From: JACPPO01 sp965262505
Lineage (GTDB): Bacteria; Acidobacteriota; Vicinamibacteria; Vicinamibacterales; UBA2999
DNA length: 29,148 nucleotides
Reading direction: 5' to 3'
Assembly (NCBI GenBank): GCA_965262505.1
Contig: CBDHFM010000017.1
Span: 1-29,148 of the forward strand
Each line of letters opens with the position of its first letter. Positions within the stretch are counted from its first letter, which is position 1. The notes below the pieces were generated by a model. That model did no database searches. It was given only the letters and a program-made list of their open reading frames with translations, and was not told where the DNA came from. This document shows positions 1 to 7,171 of the stretch, one piece after another. The position numbers were made by a program, and so were the translations under genes.

Positions 1-331
1 CCGCGATGACGAACGGATCCGCGACTGGCTTGCCGCGTAACTGCTGCTCTTCACCGACGAGGGTGAGAAAGTGCGGCACACTGAATATCTTTCCCACGAA
101 GTTAGTTTCGTCGTCGGTCGGAGTGCGGAACATCGGCTTGTTTTCGTTCGCCCAATCAAACACCCATCCCTTTTGCAGTCCTTTCAGCTCGTTGAAGACC
201 TCTCGGCATGACACCACCGCGCCTACCGCAATCGCATTATGGAAGCGCTTCCAGAACGTCGGAAACTGATCGGGGTAGTAGTTCTTGAGGACGCTGATAC
301 TGTTCGTGTCGAAGACGTATGGGGCCGTCAC
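1..331 (-). CDS. DUF4411-family PIN-like toxin (partial, 3' end outside window)
   Basis: About 110 N-terminal residues are visible, read from a GTG at 331. The protein opens with YVFDTNSISVLKNYYP, where the first Asp (residue 8) sits where PIN-fold nucleases have their first metal-binding acid. The last visible part is GKPVADPFVIA, a stretch typical of the DUF4411 family. These proteins are PIN-like RNase toxins usually encoded next to an XRE/ImmA-type protein. That arrangement is seen here: the GTG overlaps the TGA of the upstream gene as GTGA, so the two are probably translationally coupled in the order regulator then toxin. The family call comes from recognition of these motifs; RNase activity is inferred. 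Confidence 0.8.
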   Translation of the reverse strand, partial: MTAPYVFDTNSISVLKNYYPDQFPTFWKRFHNAIAVGAVVSCREVFNELKGLQKGWVFDWANENKPMFRTPTDDETNFVGKIFSVPHFLTLVGEEQQLRGKPVADPFVIA

Positions 332-1491
332 TCGTTACCCCCAGCCGCCAGTGCGACCTGCTCGAGGCCGGGGAGACTCGCGATGTTCGCGTTCAGCACC
401 TCTGCGAGCCGTTCGACCGAGATTCGGCCATCGTAGTAGCGACTGAAGGCGAGTCGCAGAAACCTGTCACCGAGATAGGCTCCCTGCGTTGCGTAATACT
501 GGCCGCCGCCTTTTCCACTCTGCTGCGCTTCGTAGTCCGCCTTCCACTGCGTCACCTTCTTCTCGTAGTGCGCCTGCGTGATGGCGCCGAGCGCAACGAG
601 GCGGGTCAGCACCACCTGACGGCTAACCTTGTAAGTCGCAGCGAGCCTGGAAATGTCATCGTCAGCGACTGACCGCATTTCTGCTTTCACGAGTCGCGTC
701 GGCAGCAACGACTCAGCCGCGAATCGGTTGCAGAAGACCTCGATCTCCTTCTGTTCGCCCTTCAACGAATCGATGTAGTGGTCATCGCGCTTCGTGACGC
801 CACCCGTTCCGAACAGCAGATGGCCGAGTTCATGGAGAATCGTGAAACTCTGACGCGTTTTTGCCGTGCTGTTATTGACGTAGATCAGCGGAAACTCGGC
901 ATCGTAGAGACAGAACCCGGAGACATTCTCTTGCTGGAAGGTGTTCTTAAATACGTAGACGCCAGCGTCTTCGATCGCCGTCCGCCACCACTTCACCGCG
1001 TCGTCCGGAGTCTTCCACGCGCGACGCTGGACATCTGCGTCGATGCCGAGATAATCGCGGACGATGGCGGCGACCTTGGCGGGCGACGCAGCATGTGCGT
1101 CAATGTCCCGAAAGATCTTCCGGTCCGCTGGATTTGCACCGTCGTGCAGTTCGTAGAGTGCGAGTTGCATTGCGCGCGCGTGCCTGATCTTGAAACGGGT
1201 GTCGGCCGCTAGGTCTTTGATTTCAAGATCTGGTAGGGTCCGGAACGAGTGCTCAGGATCCGTCTCTGGGGGGGGGGCCGGGAAAAAAAACAGCGCGATC
1301 GGACGTTTATAAACGCGATAGGCCAGCTCTTCGAGCTGGGGATAGGTTGGCGCGGACTCGCCGGATTCCCAGGTGTCGATCACCGAGACGTCGCGCCCGG
1401 TGGCTTTGGCGACTTGCGCAACCGACATGCCGGATCGCTGCCGCGCCCAAACGAGGATCTTTTCGTTGATGCCAGAGACTGTCTTGGGCAT
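328..1491 (-). CDS. XRE-family regulator fused to ImmA/IrrE metallopeptidase (antitoxin-like)
   Basis: This 387-residue protein has an N-terminal helix-turn-helix (about residues 8-66, with SVAQVAKATG and the Trp-Glu-Ser-Gly turn typical of XRE proteins). An ImmA/IrrE zinc peptidase domain follows. HELGH at residues 220-224 gives the HExxH zinc site, and the acidic pair E249/E251 before FAAESLLP provides the expected third ligand region. Members of this family act as DNA-binding antitoxins, or as peptidases that cleave repressors. Its TGA overlaps the GTG of the PIN-like gene, so it is most likely the antitoxin and autoregulator of that pair. Start chosen at ATG 1491; the coding strand upstream shows no strong Shine-Dalgarno. 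Confidence 0.88.
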   Translation of the reverse strand: MPKTVSGINEKILVWARQRSGMSVAQVAKATGRDVSVIDTWESGESAPTYPQLEELAYRVYKRPIALFFFPAPPPETDPEHSFRTLPDLEIKDLAADTRFKIRHARAMQLALYELHDGANPADRKIFRDIDAHAASPAKVAAIVRDYLGIDADVQRRAWKTPDDAVKWWRTAIEDAGVYVFKNTFQQENVSGFCLYDAEFPLIYVNNSTAKTRQSFTILHELGHLLFGTGGVTKRDDHYIDSLKGEQKEIEVFCNRFAAESLLPTRLVKAEMRSVADDDISRLAATYKVSRQVVLTRLVALGAITQAHYEKKVTQWKADYEAQQSGKGGGQYYATQGAYLGDRFLRLAFSRYYDGRISVERLAEVLNANIASLPGLEQVALAAGGNE

Positions 1492-1891
1492 GTGGTCGGG
1501 AGTTTAGGCCAGATACAGCGCTCGCATACGCACCCCTTCAATGCCACGAAGCGCCTCCAGTTCGCGGTGCGGCGCTTACGATGCCCAACGGCCAGCGCTC
1601 ACTAGCAGCCGCTCACGATGGGCGCGGCCGTATTCCGTCCAGGTGCGTGGCGTTCTCCCGCGCCCTGGTCTCGGCTGACCTGGACGAGGTAGACGCCTCC
1701 GAGCTTGCGAGCCATGATCTTCATCATCGTCCTCTGAGCGCCGATCGTGGGCGGGCCGGGTATTGACCTCACCGAGCCGGGCCGGCCGGCCGATCCCCCC
1801 AGGAGGCCGCCCACGATCTCCCCACGAGGTGCCCGAGGCCAAGCCGGCACGACCCGAGGGCGGCCCCGATGACGCCTGCGTCAGAGCGATG
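1492..1891. other. Gap between toxin-antitoxin pair and small membrane gene; no convincing gene
   Basis: About 400 bases. Short open frames exist on the minus strand (for example 1602-1850), but none has a recognisable domain, a good ribosome binding site or a sensible composition. The promoter of the XRE-ImmA operon should lie at about 1492-1560, though no clear -35/-10 pair is visible. Confidence 0.4.
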
Positions 1892-2209
1892 TCAGTCTCT
1901 CGCGACCGCGAACAGACTCTTCACCGCTACGACCAAAACCGCGCCCCCCAGGAAGAGCACGAGATTCGCGATGACCCGGGTCACCACCTCCCCGATGTAG
2001 GGGATCGCGCCAACGGCGCTTGCCGCTACGATCAGCGCTATCGCCGCCAAGAGGAAGGTCTGACTCTCCTTATCGTTGACATTCAAGAATCCGACGATCA
2101 AGCCGAGCACTGCGAGTACCCAGCCAAACCAAGCCTGTTCAAAGCCTAAGCCTCCGGCCACAGCGATCACCAGTCCAACGACAAAAGCGCACTTGCCCAC
2201 TAGCGCCAT
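1892..2209 (-). CDS. Small conserved multi-pass membrane protein, function unknown
   Basis: This 105-residue protein is almost entirely hydrophobic, with four predicted membrane segments at about residues 5-20, 25-42, 50-68 and 80-97. The second and third are joined by a short charged loop, NVNDKESQ. I recognise the pattern (GLIVGFLNV followed by a Lys/Glu and then FLLAAIALIV) from uncharacterised small membrane proteins found in many bacteria and archaea, but no role is known. The start is well supported: AAGGAGGG lies a few bases upstream of the ATG at 2209. It stands alone between the toxin-antitoxin pair and the resolvase remnant. Confidence 0.8.
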   Translation of the reverse strand: MALVGKCAFVVGLVIAVAGGLGFEQAWFGWVLAVLGLIVGFLNVNDKESQTFLLAAIALIVAASAVGAIPYIGEVVTRVIANLVLFLGGAVLVVAVKSLFAVARD

Positions 2210-2355
2210 GGTTCCCTCCTTGCCTAGGAAACGGAATTGAAAAATCCGAGATTTCCGTTTTGCCTGCCCCGGATGACCCCTTTATACACCCGAGAGCCGC
2301 CGAGCCCACGAGATTGTGTTCGTCGCACCATCGTCCAGGTCAGAAGGCCATCACT

Positions 2356-2884
2356 TCAGCCCACGCTGACGTGTAGCGGGCTGGAGGTCCGTGCTTCCAG
2401 GTCGCCCTGCGGCCAGACGTACCTGTAGAGCGTCACGGGATTGATCCCGAGTTCACGGCAGAGCGCGGACACGGAAGTGTCGCGGTGCGCCATCGCGACC
2501 TGGGCCAGCCGCACCTGGGTTTTCGACAACGCGAACGTCCCGCCGCCGTGGCGTCCGCGCGGCCGTGAGTCCGGCCAGGGTGCGTTCGCGGATCAGCTCC
2601 GCTCGAACTCGGCCAGCGCCGCGGCCGGCAGCGGTGGTGGTGTCGATCTGCGCGCCTTGTCCGGTGAGTACCCGTAGGCCCACGCCGCGGGTCGACAGGT
2701 CCTGCACGGTGTTGACCAGGTGGGTGAGGCTGCGGCCGAGGCGGTCGAGTTTCCAGACGACGAGCACGCAACTGTCGAGCCCCGGGCGGTCGGCGCGGAC
2801 GCCTGCGGCCTGCAGCGCGACGCGCTGCAGGTCCAGCGACTGGGAGCCGTCCGCCTTCGAGACGCGGGCGTCGCCGATCCGCCG
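2356..2884 (-). pseudogene. Broken serine resolvase/invertase
   Basis: Pieces of a resolvase of about 190-200 residues can be followed through three frames. RIGDARVSKADGSQSLDLQR is the N-terminal catalytic part with the expected Ser in ARVSK. LVVWKLDRLGRSL and GQGAQIDTTTAAGR follow, then AEFER/LIRERTLAGL, and last the C-terminal DNA-binding part TFALSKTQVRLAQ ... ELGINPVTLYRYV. Defects visible: the start ATG is CGG (2884-2882); about 15-20 residues are missing after GVRA; an internal piece before the AEFER helix is missing; and a single-base loss lies between FER and LIRER (about 2595). The gene starts directly beside palindrome 1, which would be its recombination site. It cannot make an active enzyme. 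Confidence 0.88.
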
Positions 2885-2885
2885 G

Positions 2886-2909
2886 TGTCGTAAACGGTCG
2901 TTTGCGACA
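2886..2909. promoter_or_regulatory. Res-like palindrome 1
   Basis: Half site TGTCGTAAACG, two central bases, then CGTTTGCGACA. The TGTC outer ends resemble half sites of serine resolvases. It touches the former start codon of the broken resolvase at 2356-2884, which supports a resolvase binding/crossover site. Confidence 0.7.
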
Positions 2910-2976
2910 CTTTCGAGCGACATCACGGTCCAGAGCGCTCCGATTCAACGGGCGAGAACCTTCTCGCCTTGCTCGC
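2886..2976 (+). repeat. Direct repeat R1, copy a (91 bp)
   Basis: Begins with palindrome 1 and runs through CATCACGGTCC, CGCTCCGATTCAA and a small hairpin (GGCGAG ... CTCGCC) to CTTGCTCG. A second copy lies at 3869-3959, exactly 983 bp downstream in the same orientation. A shorter relative without the palindrome is near 28706-28740. Confidence 0.85.
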
Positions 2977-3042
2977 GCAACTGGGTGGAAAGTTTCGACC
3001 TCGCCATCCTTCTCGAACCGCGCGCGGGCGTAAGCTTGGCGG

Positions 3043-3831
3043 ATGTTCCGGCCAGGTCGCGCAGCGGGTCGAGTCGTGAGAGCCTTACTCCTCTTGCTGA
3101 TAGCGCCGGTGGGGACCGGCGTCGCGCGCGGGCAGTCGCCGGACATGGTGACCGATCGTCCGGATCAGACCGAGTCGGCTACGGTTGTACCATGGGGCCT
3201 GCTGCAGGTGGAGACGGGATACCTGTTCGCCCGCGACGGCGACGTAGACGGCTATGCGGTGCCCGGCACCTTGTTCCGGCTCGGTCTCGGCGGGCGGCTG
3301 GAACTCCGCATCGGCCATGCTGGCATCGTGGGCGGAGCAGGACGTCACGGTGCGGGTGACAGCGAGCTTGGCGCCAAGATCAATCTCATCGCGCGCGCGG
3401 ATGGCTGGCGGCCCGAGCTAGCCCTCTTGAGCGGACTGTCGCTCCCGACCGGCGACCACGGGTTCTCAAGCGACGGTGTCGACCCATCGTTCCTTGTGGC
3501 GTTCGCCCACGAGCTCCTGCCACGGCTGTCGCTCGGCTACAACGTGGGGGCGGCGTGGGAGTCCTCCGCCGATCAGCCGAATCGTGACGCGTTCCTCGTG
3601 TACTCGGTGGTGCTTGGCGTCAGACTGACGGATCACCTGAGTACGTTCATCGAACTCTTCGGCGATCGGCAGACCACAGGCACGATCGCGACCAGCGCGT
3701 CCGTGGACGGCGGACTCACGTGGCTGGTGACCGACATCGTTCAGGTGGATGTCTCCGTCGGCCGCGGGTTGTGGGGACCGACCGACGATGTGTTCGTCGG
3801 CACGGGGCTAAGCTTTCGATTACCGCGATAG
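3043..3831 (+). CDS. Outer-membrane beta-barrel of the Phenol_MetA_deg/transporter type
   Basis: This 262-residue protein has a signal peptide (hydrophobic LLLLLIAPVGTGVA, then cleavage near ARG-QSP). TDRPDQTESATVVPWGLLQVETGY follows at residues 37-60, the hallmark opening of the transporter / MetA-pathway-of-phenol-degradation beta-barrel family. The rest alternates aromatic and small residues as in a porin-like barrel and ends in GTGLSFRLPR. Family members are outer-membrane proteins of poorly defined substrate. It is the only gene in the 983-bp unit bounded by the two R1 repeats and is transcribed opposite to the resolvase remnant. The start ATG at 3043 has only a weak GGCGG upstream. Substrate unknown. 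Confidence 0.78.
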   Translation: MFRPGRAAGRVVRALLLLLIAPVGTGVARGQSPDMVTDRPDQTESATVVPWGLLQVETGYLFARDGDVDGYAVPGTLFRLGLGGRLELRIGHAGIVGGAGRHGAGDSELGAKINLIARADGWRPELALLSGLSLPTGDHGFSSDGVDPSFLVAFAHELLPRLSLGYNVGAAWESSADQPNRDAFLVYSVVLGVRLTDHLSTFIELFGDRQTTGTIATSASVDGGLTWLVTDIVQVDVSVGRGLWGPTDDVFVGTGLSFRLPR

Positions 3832-3868
3832 TCGTCGACTCTACCCCCCCTATCTGACTCGACCCCTG

Positions 3869-3892
3869 TATCGCAAACGCTCGTTTGCGACA
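3869..3892. promoter_or_regulatory. Res-like palindrome 2 (variant left arm)
   Basis: Right arm CGTTTGCGACA as in the other copies, but the left arm is TATCGCAAACG preceded by CCTG. There is no resolvase start codon next to it. Palindrome 5 at 18253 has the same left arm. Confidence 0.65.
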
Positions 3893-3959
3893 CTTCCGAG
3901 CGGCATCACGGTCCGGCGCGCTCCGATTCAAGGGGCGAGGACCTTCTCGCCTTGCTCGT
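3869..3959 (+). repeat. Direct repeat R1, copy b (91 bp)
   Basis: Same orientation and length as copy a at 2886-2976 and clearly alike over the whole stretch, including the internal hairpin GGCGAG ... CTCGCC. Together the copies bracket the beta-barrel gene at 3043-3831. Confidence 0.85.
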
Positions 3960-4039
3960 ATCTTGCGCAGCCACTCCGCCGCGCGCTCGGTCAAGCTAAA
4001 AGGCTCGCCGCGCCAGGTCGCGGTCGTGCAAGTGGGGGA

Positions 4040-4861
4040 TCAGAGCTCATACCGCAGAGATAGGTGCAACCCGTGGCTCCGCAACGGGGCCTGGGTCGGC
4101 GCCAGATCGAGCCCCACAGGGTCCCGGCTGCCGTCGAGCCATTCGACCCGGCCCGGCCCGGCGCCGGTCTCGATGACGCCGGCATCCGTGTACCGCCAGG
4201 CGAGATCGAGCGTCGCCCGCTCGCCCCACGACATCCCCAAGCCGGCCGTCAGCCTCCAGGTCAACGCCGTCCGGCGGGTGCCAGGCACGAGGGTCCTCGT
4301 CTTCGGGAACGTCATGCGCGTCTCACCGCTGGCCACGCGGGTCGCTCCGAGGCCACCGCCGACGAAGGGGCTCAACGGGCCGAGCGGGCGCACCCCCACG
4401 CCGTGGAGATCCACATACACGGCCAGGATCCCGGACAGCGAGGACAGATCCACGGACACGGATTGCTCACGGTCGGGGGCCAAGAAGTTGGCGTGACCAT
4501 CGAACGTAAATCGCGGCCGGGAAGTCAGAAGGGCCTCCAGCCGCACGGCTGGCGTCACGGCGTACCCGAGCCCAAGCTCAACGCCTGCGACCGTGCCGAC
4601 GTCCCCCACCGACCGGAGCGGCGCGCCGTCACCGCCCACGCCGCAGCCATACAGCGCGGCCGGGACCAGGCTCGCACAGTCCGCGTCGGTGAAGTGCGTG
4701 TCGGCCGGACGGCTCAGGTCGAGCCCGGCGCGCAGGTAGACCTCTTGCGCGACGGCCAGTCCGGGGAGCAGGGTCGCCGCCGCCGCCATCAACGCCACGG
4801 CCGCGCCGGGAACCCAGTGGTGCCACCGCTGCGCTGCGACCCGCGTCGGGGAGTCAGTCAT
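4040..4861 (-). CDS. Outer-membrane beta-barrel protein (porin-like/opacity-type)
   Basis: This 273-residue protein has a signal peptide (about residues 17-39, ending AVA-QEVYLRAG). A mature domain of alternating beta strands follows, with GVELGLGYAV, ALTWRLTAGLGMSWG and the C-terminal strand LHLSLRYEL, which resembles the terminal beta-signal of outer-membrane proteins. The size and the VYLRAGLDLSR opening suit the outer-membrane beta-barrel/OmpW-like superfamily. No catalytic motif is seen; two Cys residues (in DADCASLV and ALYGCGVG) may form a loop disulfide. It starts only a few bases after a cut-off resolvase N-terminus (4868-4991), so its original promoter may have been replaced. No clear Shine-Dalgarno precedes the ATG at 4861. 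Confidence 0.7.
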   Translation of the reverse strand: MTDSPTRVAAQRWHHWVPGAAVALMAAAATLLPGLAVAQEVYLRAGLDLSRPADTHFTDADCASLVPAALYGCGVGGDGAPLRSVGDVGTVAGVELGLGYAVTPAVRLEALLTSRPRFTFDGHANFLAPDREQSVSVDLSSLSGILAVYVDLHGVGVRPLGPLSPFVGGGLGATRVASGETRMTFPKTRTLVPGTRRTALTWRLTAGLGMSWGERATLDLAWRYTDAGVIETGAGPGRVEWLDGSRDPVGLDLAPTQAPLRSHGLHLSLRYEL

Positions 4862-4867
4862 TACGCG

Positions 4868-4991
4868 AGCGCCTGCACCGGACGCGACGTCATGGTAGAC
4901 GTGGCCGGCGTCGACGCCATCGGCCCGCAGCGCGTCGCGCTGCAGGTCCAGAACCGTCTGCCTTCGAGACGCGGGCGTAGCCGATCAACAT
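4868..4991 (-). pseudogene. Serine resolvase N-terminal fragment
   Basis: From the ATG at 4991 the minus strand reads MLIGYARVSKADG, then after a small frame slip LDLQRDALRADGVDAGHVYHDVASG. This is the first 45-50 residues of the same resolvase type as at 2356-2884. It stops abruptly just before the start of the beta-barrel gene. Palindrome 3 lies directly upstream of the ATG. Confidence 0.85.
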
Positions 4992-4992
4992 G

Positions 4993-5016
4993 TGTCGTAA
5001 ACGGCCGTTTGCGACA
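4993..5016. promoter_or_regulatory. Res-like palindrome 3
   Basis: TGTCGTAAACG, GC centre, CGTTTGCGACA. It sits next to the ATG of the resolvase fragment at 4868-4991 and forms the left end of the 99-bp repeat R2a. Confidence 0.7.
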
Positions 5017-5091
5017 CACCGGCCAGGGCACCGTCAGACGAGCCCCGCGGTGTGTCGTATCCCGTGTCGGATTCTCTGTCTCGCAAACGTC
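4993..5091 (+). repeat. Direct repeat R2, copy a (99 bp, complete res-like site)
   Basis: Begins with palindrome 3, continues through a GC-rich spacer, then GTGTGTCGTATCCCGTGTCG, and ends in TGTCTCGCAAACGTC. These give further TGTC-type half sites, as expected of a multi-subsite res region. Copy b is at 18253-18351 with identical length and orientation, 13,260 bp away. Each copy lies just upstream of a plasmid replication module. Confidence 0.85.
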
Positions 5092-5126
5092 ACGCGAACG
5101 AGACGCCGCTTGCCAGCCTAATCAGC

Positions 5127-5175
5127 TACCGCCCCCTGAGGGGGCGGTATGAGGAAGGCCCCTCGAAGGGGCCTT
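5127..5175 (-). terminator. Twin hairpins at the 3' end of the IS200 transposase gene
   Basis: Hairpin 1 (5127-5149) has a 10-bp stem, TACCGCCCCC against GGGGGCGGTA, with loop TGA. Hairpin 2 (5155-5175) has a 9-bp stem, AAGGCCCCT against AGGGGCCTT, with loop CGA. They are probably the transposase-binding end of the element and may also block transcription; no U-tract follows. Confidence 0.6.
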
Positions 5176-5178
5176 CGA

Positions 5179-5607
5179 TTAGCCAAGTTCCAGTTTCTCC
5201 TGTTTCCTCTCGTCCGCTTCCTGCTTCCGGATGTAATCGCGGATGACCTCTTCCGCCAAACCGACGGTGCTGGCGCAGTACCCGCGCGCCCAAAAGTGGT
5301 AGCCCGTGAAGTTGCGCTGCCGCCCCAGATACTCCCGATGAATGCGAATCGCCGACTTCCCTTTCAAGAACCCCACCGTGTTCGCGACACTCAACTTCGG
5401 TGGAATACCCAACAAGACATGCACGTGATCCGACAGCGCGTGCCCTTCCACCAACTCCACGCCGTGCCGCTGACACAACTCCCGAACGATTCTCCCAACC
5501 CCATGTCGCATCTCGCCGAAGATCGCGCGTTTTCGATACTTCGGCACCCACACCACGTGATATCTGCAATACCATCGGACGTGGGATTGGCTCTGCCACT
5601 CTCGCAT
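5179..5607 (-). CDS. tnpA: IS200/IS605-family HUH transposase TnpA
   Basis: This 142-residue protein has the usual length for IS200 TnpA. It opens with WYCRYHVVWVPKYRK. The HUH nickase motif is HVH (residues 61-63, in SDHVHVLLGIPP). The catalytic Tyr is probably Y125 in the C-terminal helix VIRDYIRKQE. The enzyme moves the element as single-stranded DNA by cutting and rejoining at the hairpin ends. The start ATG at 5607 follows AAAGGAG at good spacing. No tnpB is present. All key residues are intact, so it may be active. Confidence 0.92.
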   Translation of the reverse strand: MREWQSQSHVRWYCRYHVVWVPKYRKRAIFGEMRHGVGRIVRELCQRHGVELVEGHALSDHVHVLLGIPPKLSVANTVGFLKGKSAIRIHREYLGRQRNFTGYHFWARGYCASTVGLAEEVIRDYIRKQEADERKQEKLELG

Positions 5608-5731
5608 GACGGTCTCCTTTCTGAACTGGGGAGTTCATGTTTGGAGACCGTCTCATATTCTTCGCCCGACCCCTACCACTGTCGAACCTCTGCGCGTCTC
5701 ACCGCCAGAGGCGGTGGCTTACCTAATTTGA

Positions 5732-5792
5732 GTTAGTATGACTCATGCGTATCGTATGAATAATACCGATAGTATGCATGATACGTACTATC
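5732..5792. promoter_or_regulatory. Candidate centromere (parS) of replicon 1
   Basis: An AT-rich island in GC-rich surroundings holds short palindromes: ATGACTCAT (5738-5746), a GTAT ... ATAC pair around 5754-5767, and the imperfect palindrome ATAGTATGCAT / GATACGTACTAT at about 5769-5791. It abuts the stop codon of the parB-like gene. ATGANTCAT recurs upstream of parA at 6838-6846, as expected if one DNA-binding protein recognises both. Confidence 0.5.
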
Positions 5793-6162
5793 ACTGCACC
5801 CTCCTGCCCGGGCCGGGTTTGAGCTTCTCGACGCCTTTCACCAGAGCAAGAAATTCTTTCGCCGGCATCTGAGCAAGTGCACGCAGGCCCGCGCGAACGA
5901 TCTCGCTTCTCGCCGCGCTGTGCTGTCCTTTCAGGCAGCGCTGCTGCAGCGCTGGCAACAGTTCGCTATCCGCTTCGGCGAGGGTAAATGTCGCGCGAAC
6001 CGCCCGTTCCTTCGCTGGCTGCGAGGGCGTGGCGGACAGCACGCCGCGCTGTTGTCCCTGCCCGCCGAGGATGGAATCGGCGCGGGCAAAGCGCTGCTCT
6101 ACAGCGGTGTCTTCAGCGTGCAGCGATCGGCTCAGCGCGCCGCTTAGCGGATCTTTGCCCAT
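5791..6162 (-). CDS. Small ParB-like/centromere-binding partner of ParA
   Basis: This protein of about 123 residues is encoded immediately downstream of parA and overlaps its end by about 50 bases in another frame. The N-terminal third is polar. The C-terminal half (VRATFTLAEADSELL ... SEIVRAGLRALAQMPAKEFLALVKGVEKL) looks like a compact ribbon-helix-helix-type DNA-binding domain, with RAGLRAL the usual second helix. I chose the ATG at 6162 over the one at 6168 because AAAGGA is then about seven bases upstream. Expected role: bind the AT-rich repeats beside it and link them to ParA for plasmid segregation, and repress the operon. Family membership is inferred mainly from position and fold pattern. 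Confidence 0.68.
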   Translation of the reverse strand: MGKDPLSGALSRSLHAEDTAVEQRFARADSILGGQGQQRGVLSATPSQPAKERAVRATFTLAEADSELLPALQQRCLKGQHSAARSEIVRAGLRALAQMPAKEFLALVKGVEKLKPGPGRRVQ

Positions 6163-6832
6163 GGTCATTTCCTTTGAGGACAGATAACAGCTCGTCTGTC
6201 AGGGCCTCAACCTCAGTGATCGCGGCCGTCGCACCGGTTCCCAAGCCTTGGACGGTCTGGCCGTACGCCGCGGCATGTTTGTACACCTCACGATCGCCAA
6301 GCTGCGTCTTGCAGAGCGGAATAGCAAACGCAGACAGAATCTTCCGGGTCTCAGCGGCCAGCCTTGTATTCGTCTTGTGTCTATTGATCAGCAGCCGCGC
6401 GGTCAGGTGCTCATTGAGGGCCTCGGCGGCGTCAATGACCTTGCGGATGGCCACGCCCGCCCAGAGATCGAGTGGCGAGGGGACGACTGGCACAAGGGCC
6501 AAGTCGGCAATCAGTAACGCGCTCTGCGCCACTGGCGAGTTTGCGGAGGGCGGGCAGTCGATGAGGATGTAGTCGTGATCGGCGACGAACTTCTGCACCT
6601 CGCGGTGCAGCTTGGCATCTGTTTTCCCAAGCCCGGCGATGCTCGCCGGAAAGGGGACGTCATCGGGTGCCGAGGCCGCCCAACGGGTCGCCGATCCTTG
6701 TTCGGAGTCCGCATCGACCACAAGCACCTTGCACCCGCGACGACCGAGGGTGCCGGCCAGCACCATCGCGACGGTGCTCTTGCCGGGGCCGCCTTTCTGG
6801 TTCACAATCGCGATGATTTTGGCGTGGGGCAT
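6113..6832 (-). CDS. parA: ParA-type plasmid partition ATPase
   Basis: This 239-residue protein has the deviant Walker A motif KGGPGKST (residues 13-20), the ParA-type VLVVDADSEQGSA and the Walker B YILIDCPPS. The frame stays open upstream to 6919, but the ATG at 6832 (MPHAKIIAIVNQ) gives the normal ParA beginning; the extra N-terminus has no family support. ParA ATPases position plasmid copies on the nucleoid together with a centromere-binding partner, here the gene just downstream. No strong Shine-Dalgarno is visible; a palindrome, ATGAATCAT, lies 6-14 bases upstream of the start codon and is a likely autoregulatory operator. Confidence 0.92.
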   Translation of the reverse strand: MPHAKIIAIVNQKGGPGKSTVAMVLAGTLGRRGCKVLVVDADSEQGSATRWAASAPDDVPFPASIAGLGKTDAKLHREVQKFVADHDYILIDCPPSANSPVAQSALLIADLALVPVVPSPLDLWAGVAIRKVIDAAEALNEHLTARLLINRHKTNTRLAAETRKILSAFAIPLCKTQLGDREVYKHAAAYGQTVQGLGTGATAAITEVEALTDELLSVLKGNDHGQRSAKRRAEPIAAR

Positions 6833-6837
6833 ATGAT

Positions 6838-6846
6838 ATGAATCAT
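6838..6846. promoter_or_regulatory. Palindromic operator candidate upstream of parA
   Basis: ATGAATCAT, within GATATGAATCATGC, lies directly upstream of the parA start. The same half sites occur in the centromere candidate (ATGACTCAT at 5738-5746). Confidence 0.4.
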
Positions 6847-6949
6847 GCCGATGATGCGAACGAGTTGGATTAGTCGTACTGATTGGCAATGAGAATACTT
6901 GACTCGTGGTCTCGAACACAAGAGGACAGGCGGGCGGGCGCCCGCGACG

Positions 6950-7171
6950 CTAGCGCTCGAAGAGCCGCCGGGCCGCGCCGGACTGGCGAATGATGCTGGA
7001 CAGCGTGCCAAGCGTGAGTGCGGCATGGTCCGGGACCGGAACGGTCGTCGTGGTGCTGCCGGATCGCTGCTGCATGACGATGTGACTGCCCCGCTGTCGA
7101 ACGACTGAGAATCCTTGGCCTTCGAGAATCTGGCACACCTCGCGGCCAGAGAGGACGCGCAGTTTACCCAA
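6950..7171 (-). CDS. hicA: HicA-family mRNA interferase toxin
   Basis: This protein of about 73 residues reads GKLRVLSGREVCQILEGQGF, then RQRGSHIVMQQ, with the conserved catalytic His in GSH, and VPVPDHAALTLGTLSSIIRQSG. This is the classical HicA pattern of a small double-stranded-RNA-binding-like RNase. I place the start at TTG 7171 because family similarity begins there and the codon overlaps the TAA of hicB (TTGGGTAA); the frame is open further upstream but inside hicB. Translation is probably coupled to hicB. The pair likely acts as a plasmid addiction module of replicon 1. Confidence 0.88.
   Translation of the reverse strand: MGKLRVLSGREVCQILEGQGFSVVRQRGSHIVMQQRSGSTTTTVPVPDHAALTLGTLSSIIRQSGAARRLFER

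Larger units (their letters stand above)
5119..5720 (-). mobile_element. IS200/IS605-family insertion sequence (tnpA only)
   Basis: Contains an intact HUH transposase gene flanked by stem-loops, as expected for this family, which has hairpin ends instead of inverted repeats. On the 3' side of tnpA are two perfect hairpins (5127-5149 and 5155-5175). On the 5' side is CACCGCC-AGA-GGCGGTG at about 5700-5716. The outer limits are approximate because IS200 elements make no target duplication. It is inserted between repeat R2a and the partition locus of replicon 1. Confidence 0.75.

Noticed and set aside
1576..1850. Two overlapping minus-strand frames of 82-88 residues
   Set aside because: No family, no ribosome binding site, Pro/Arg/Gly-rich composition; probably chance.
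4064..5152. Plus-strand 362-residue frame across the beta-barrel gene and repeat R2a
   Set aside because: It runs through the opposite-strand beta-barrel, the resolvase fragment and the palindrome without any domain; low-complexity Arg/Gly/His composition.
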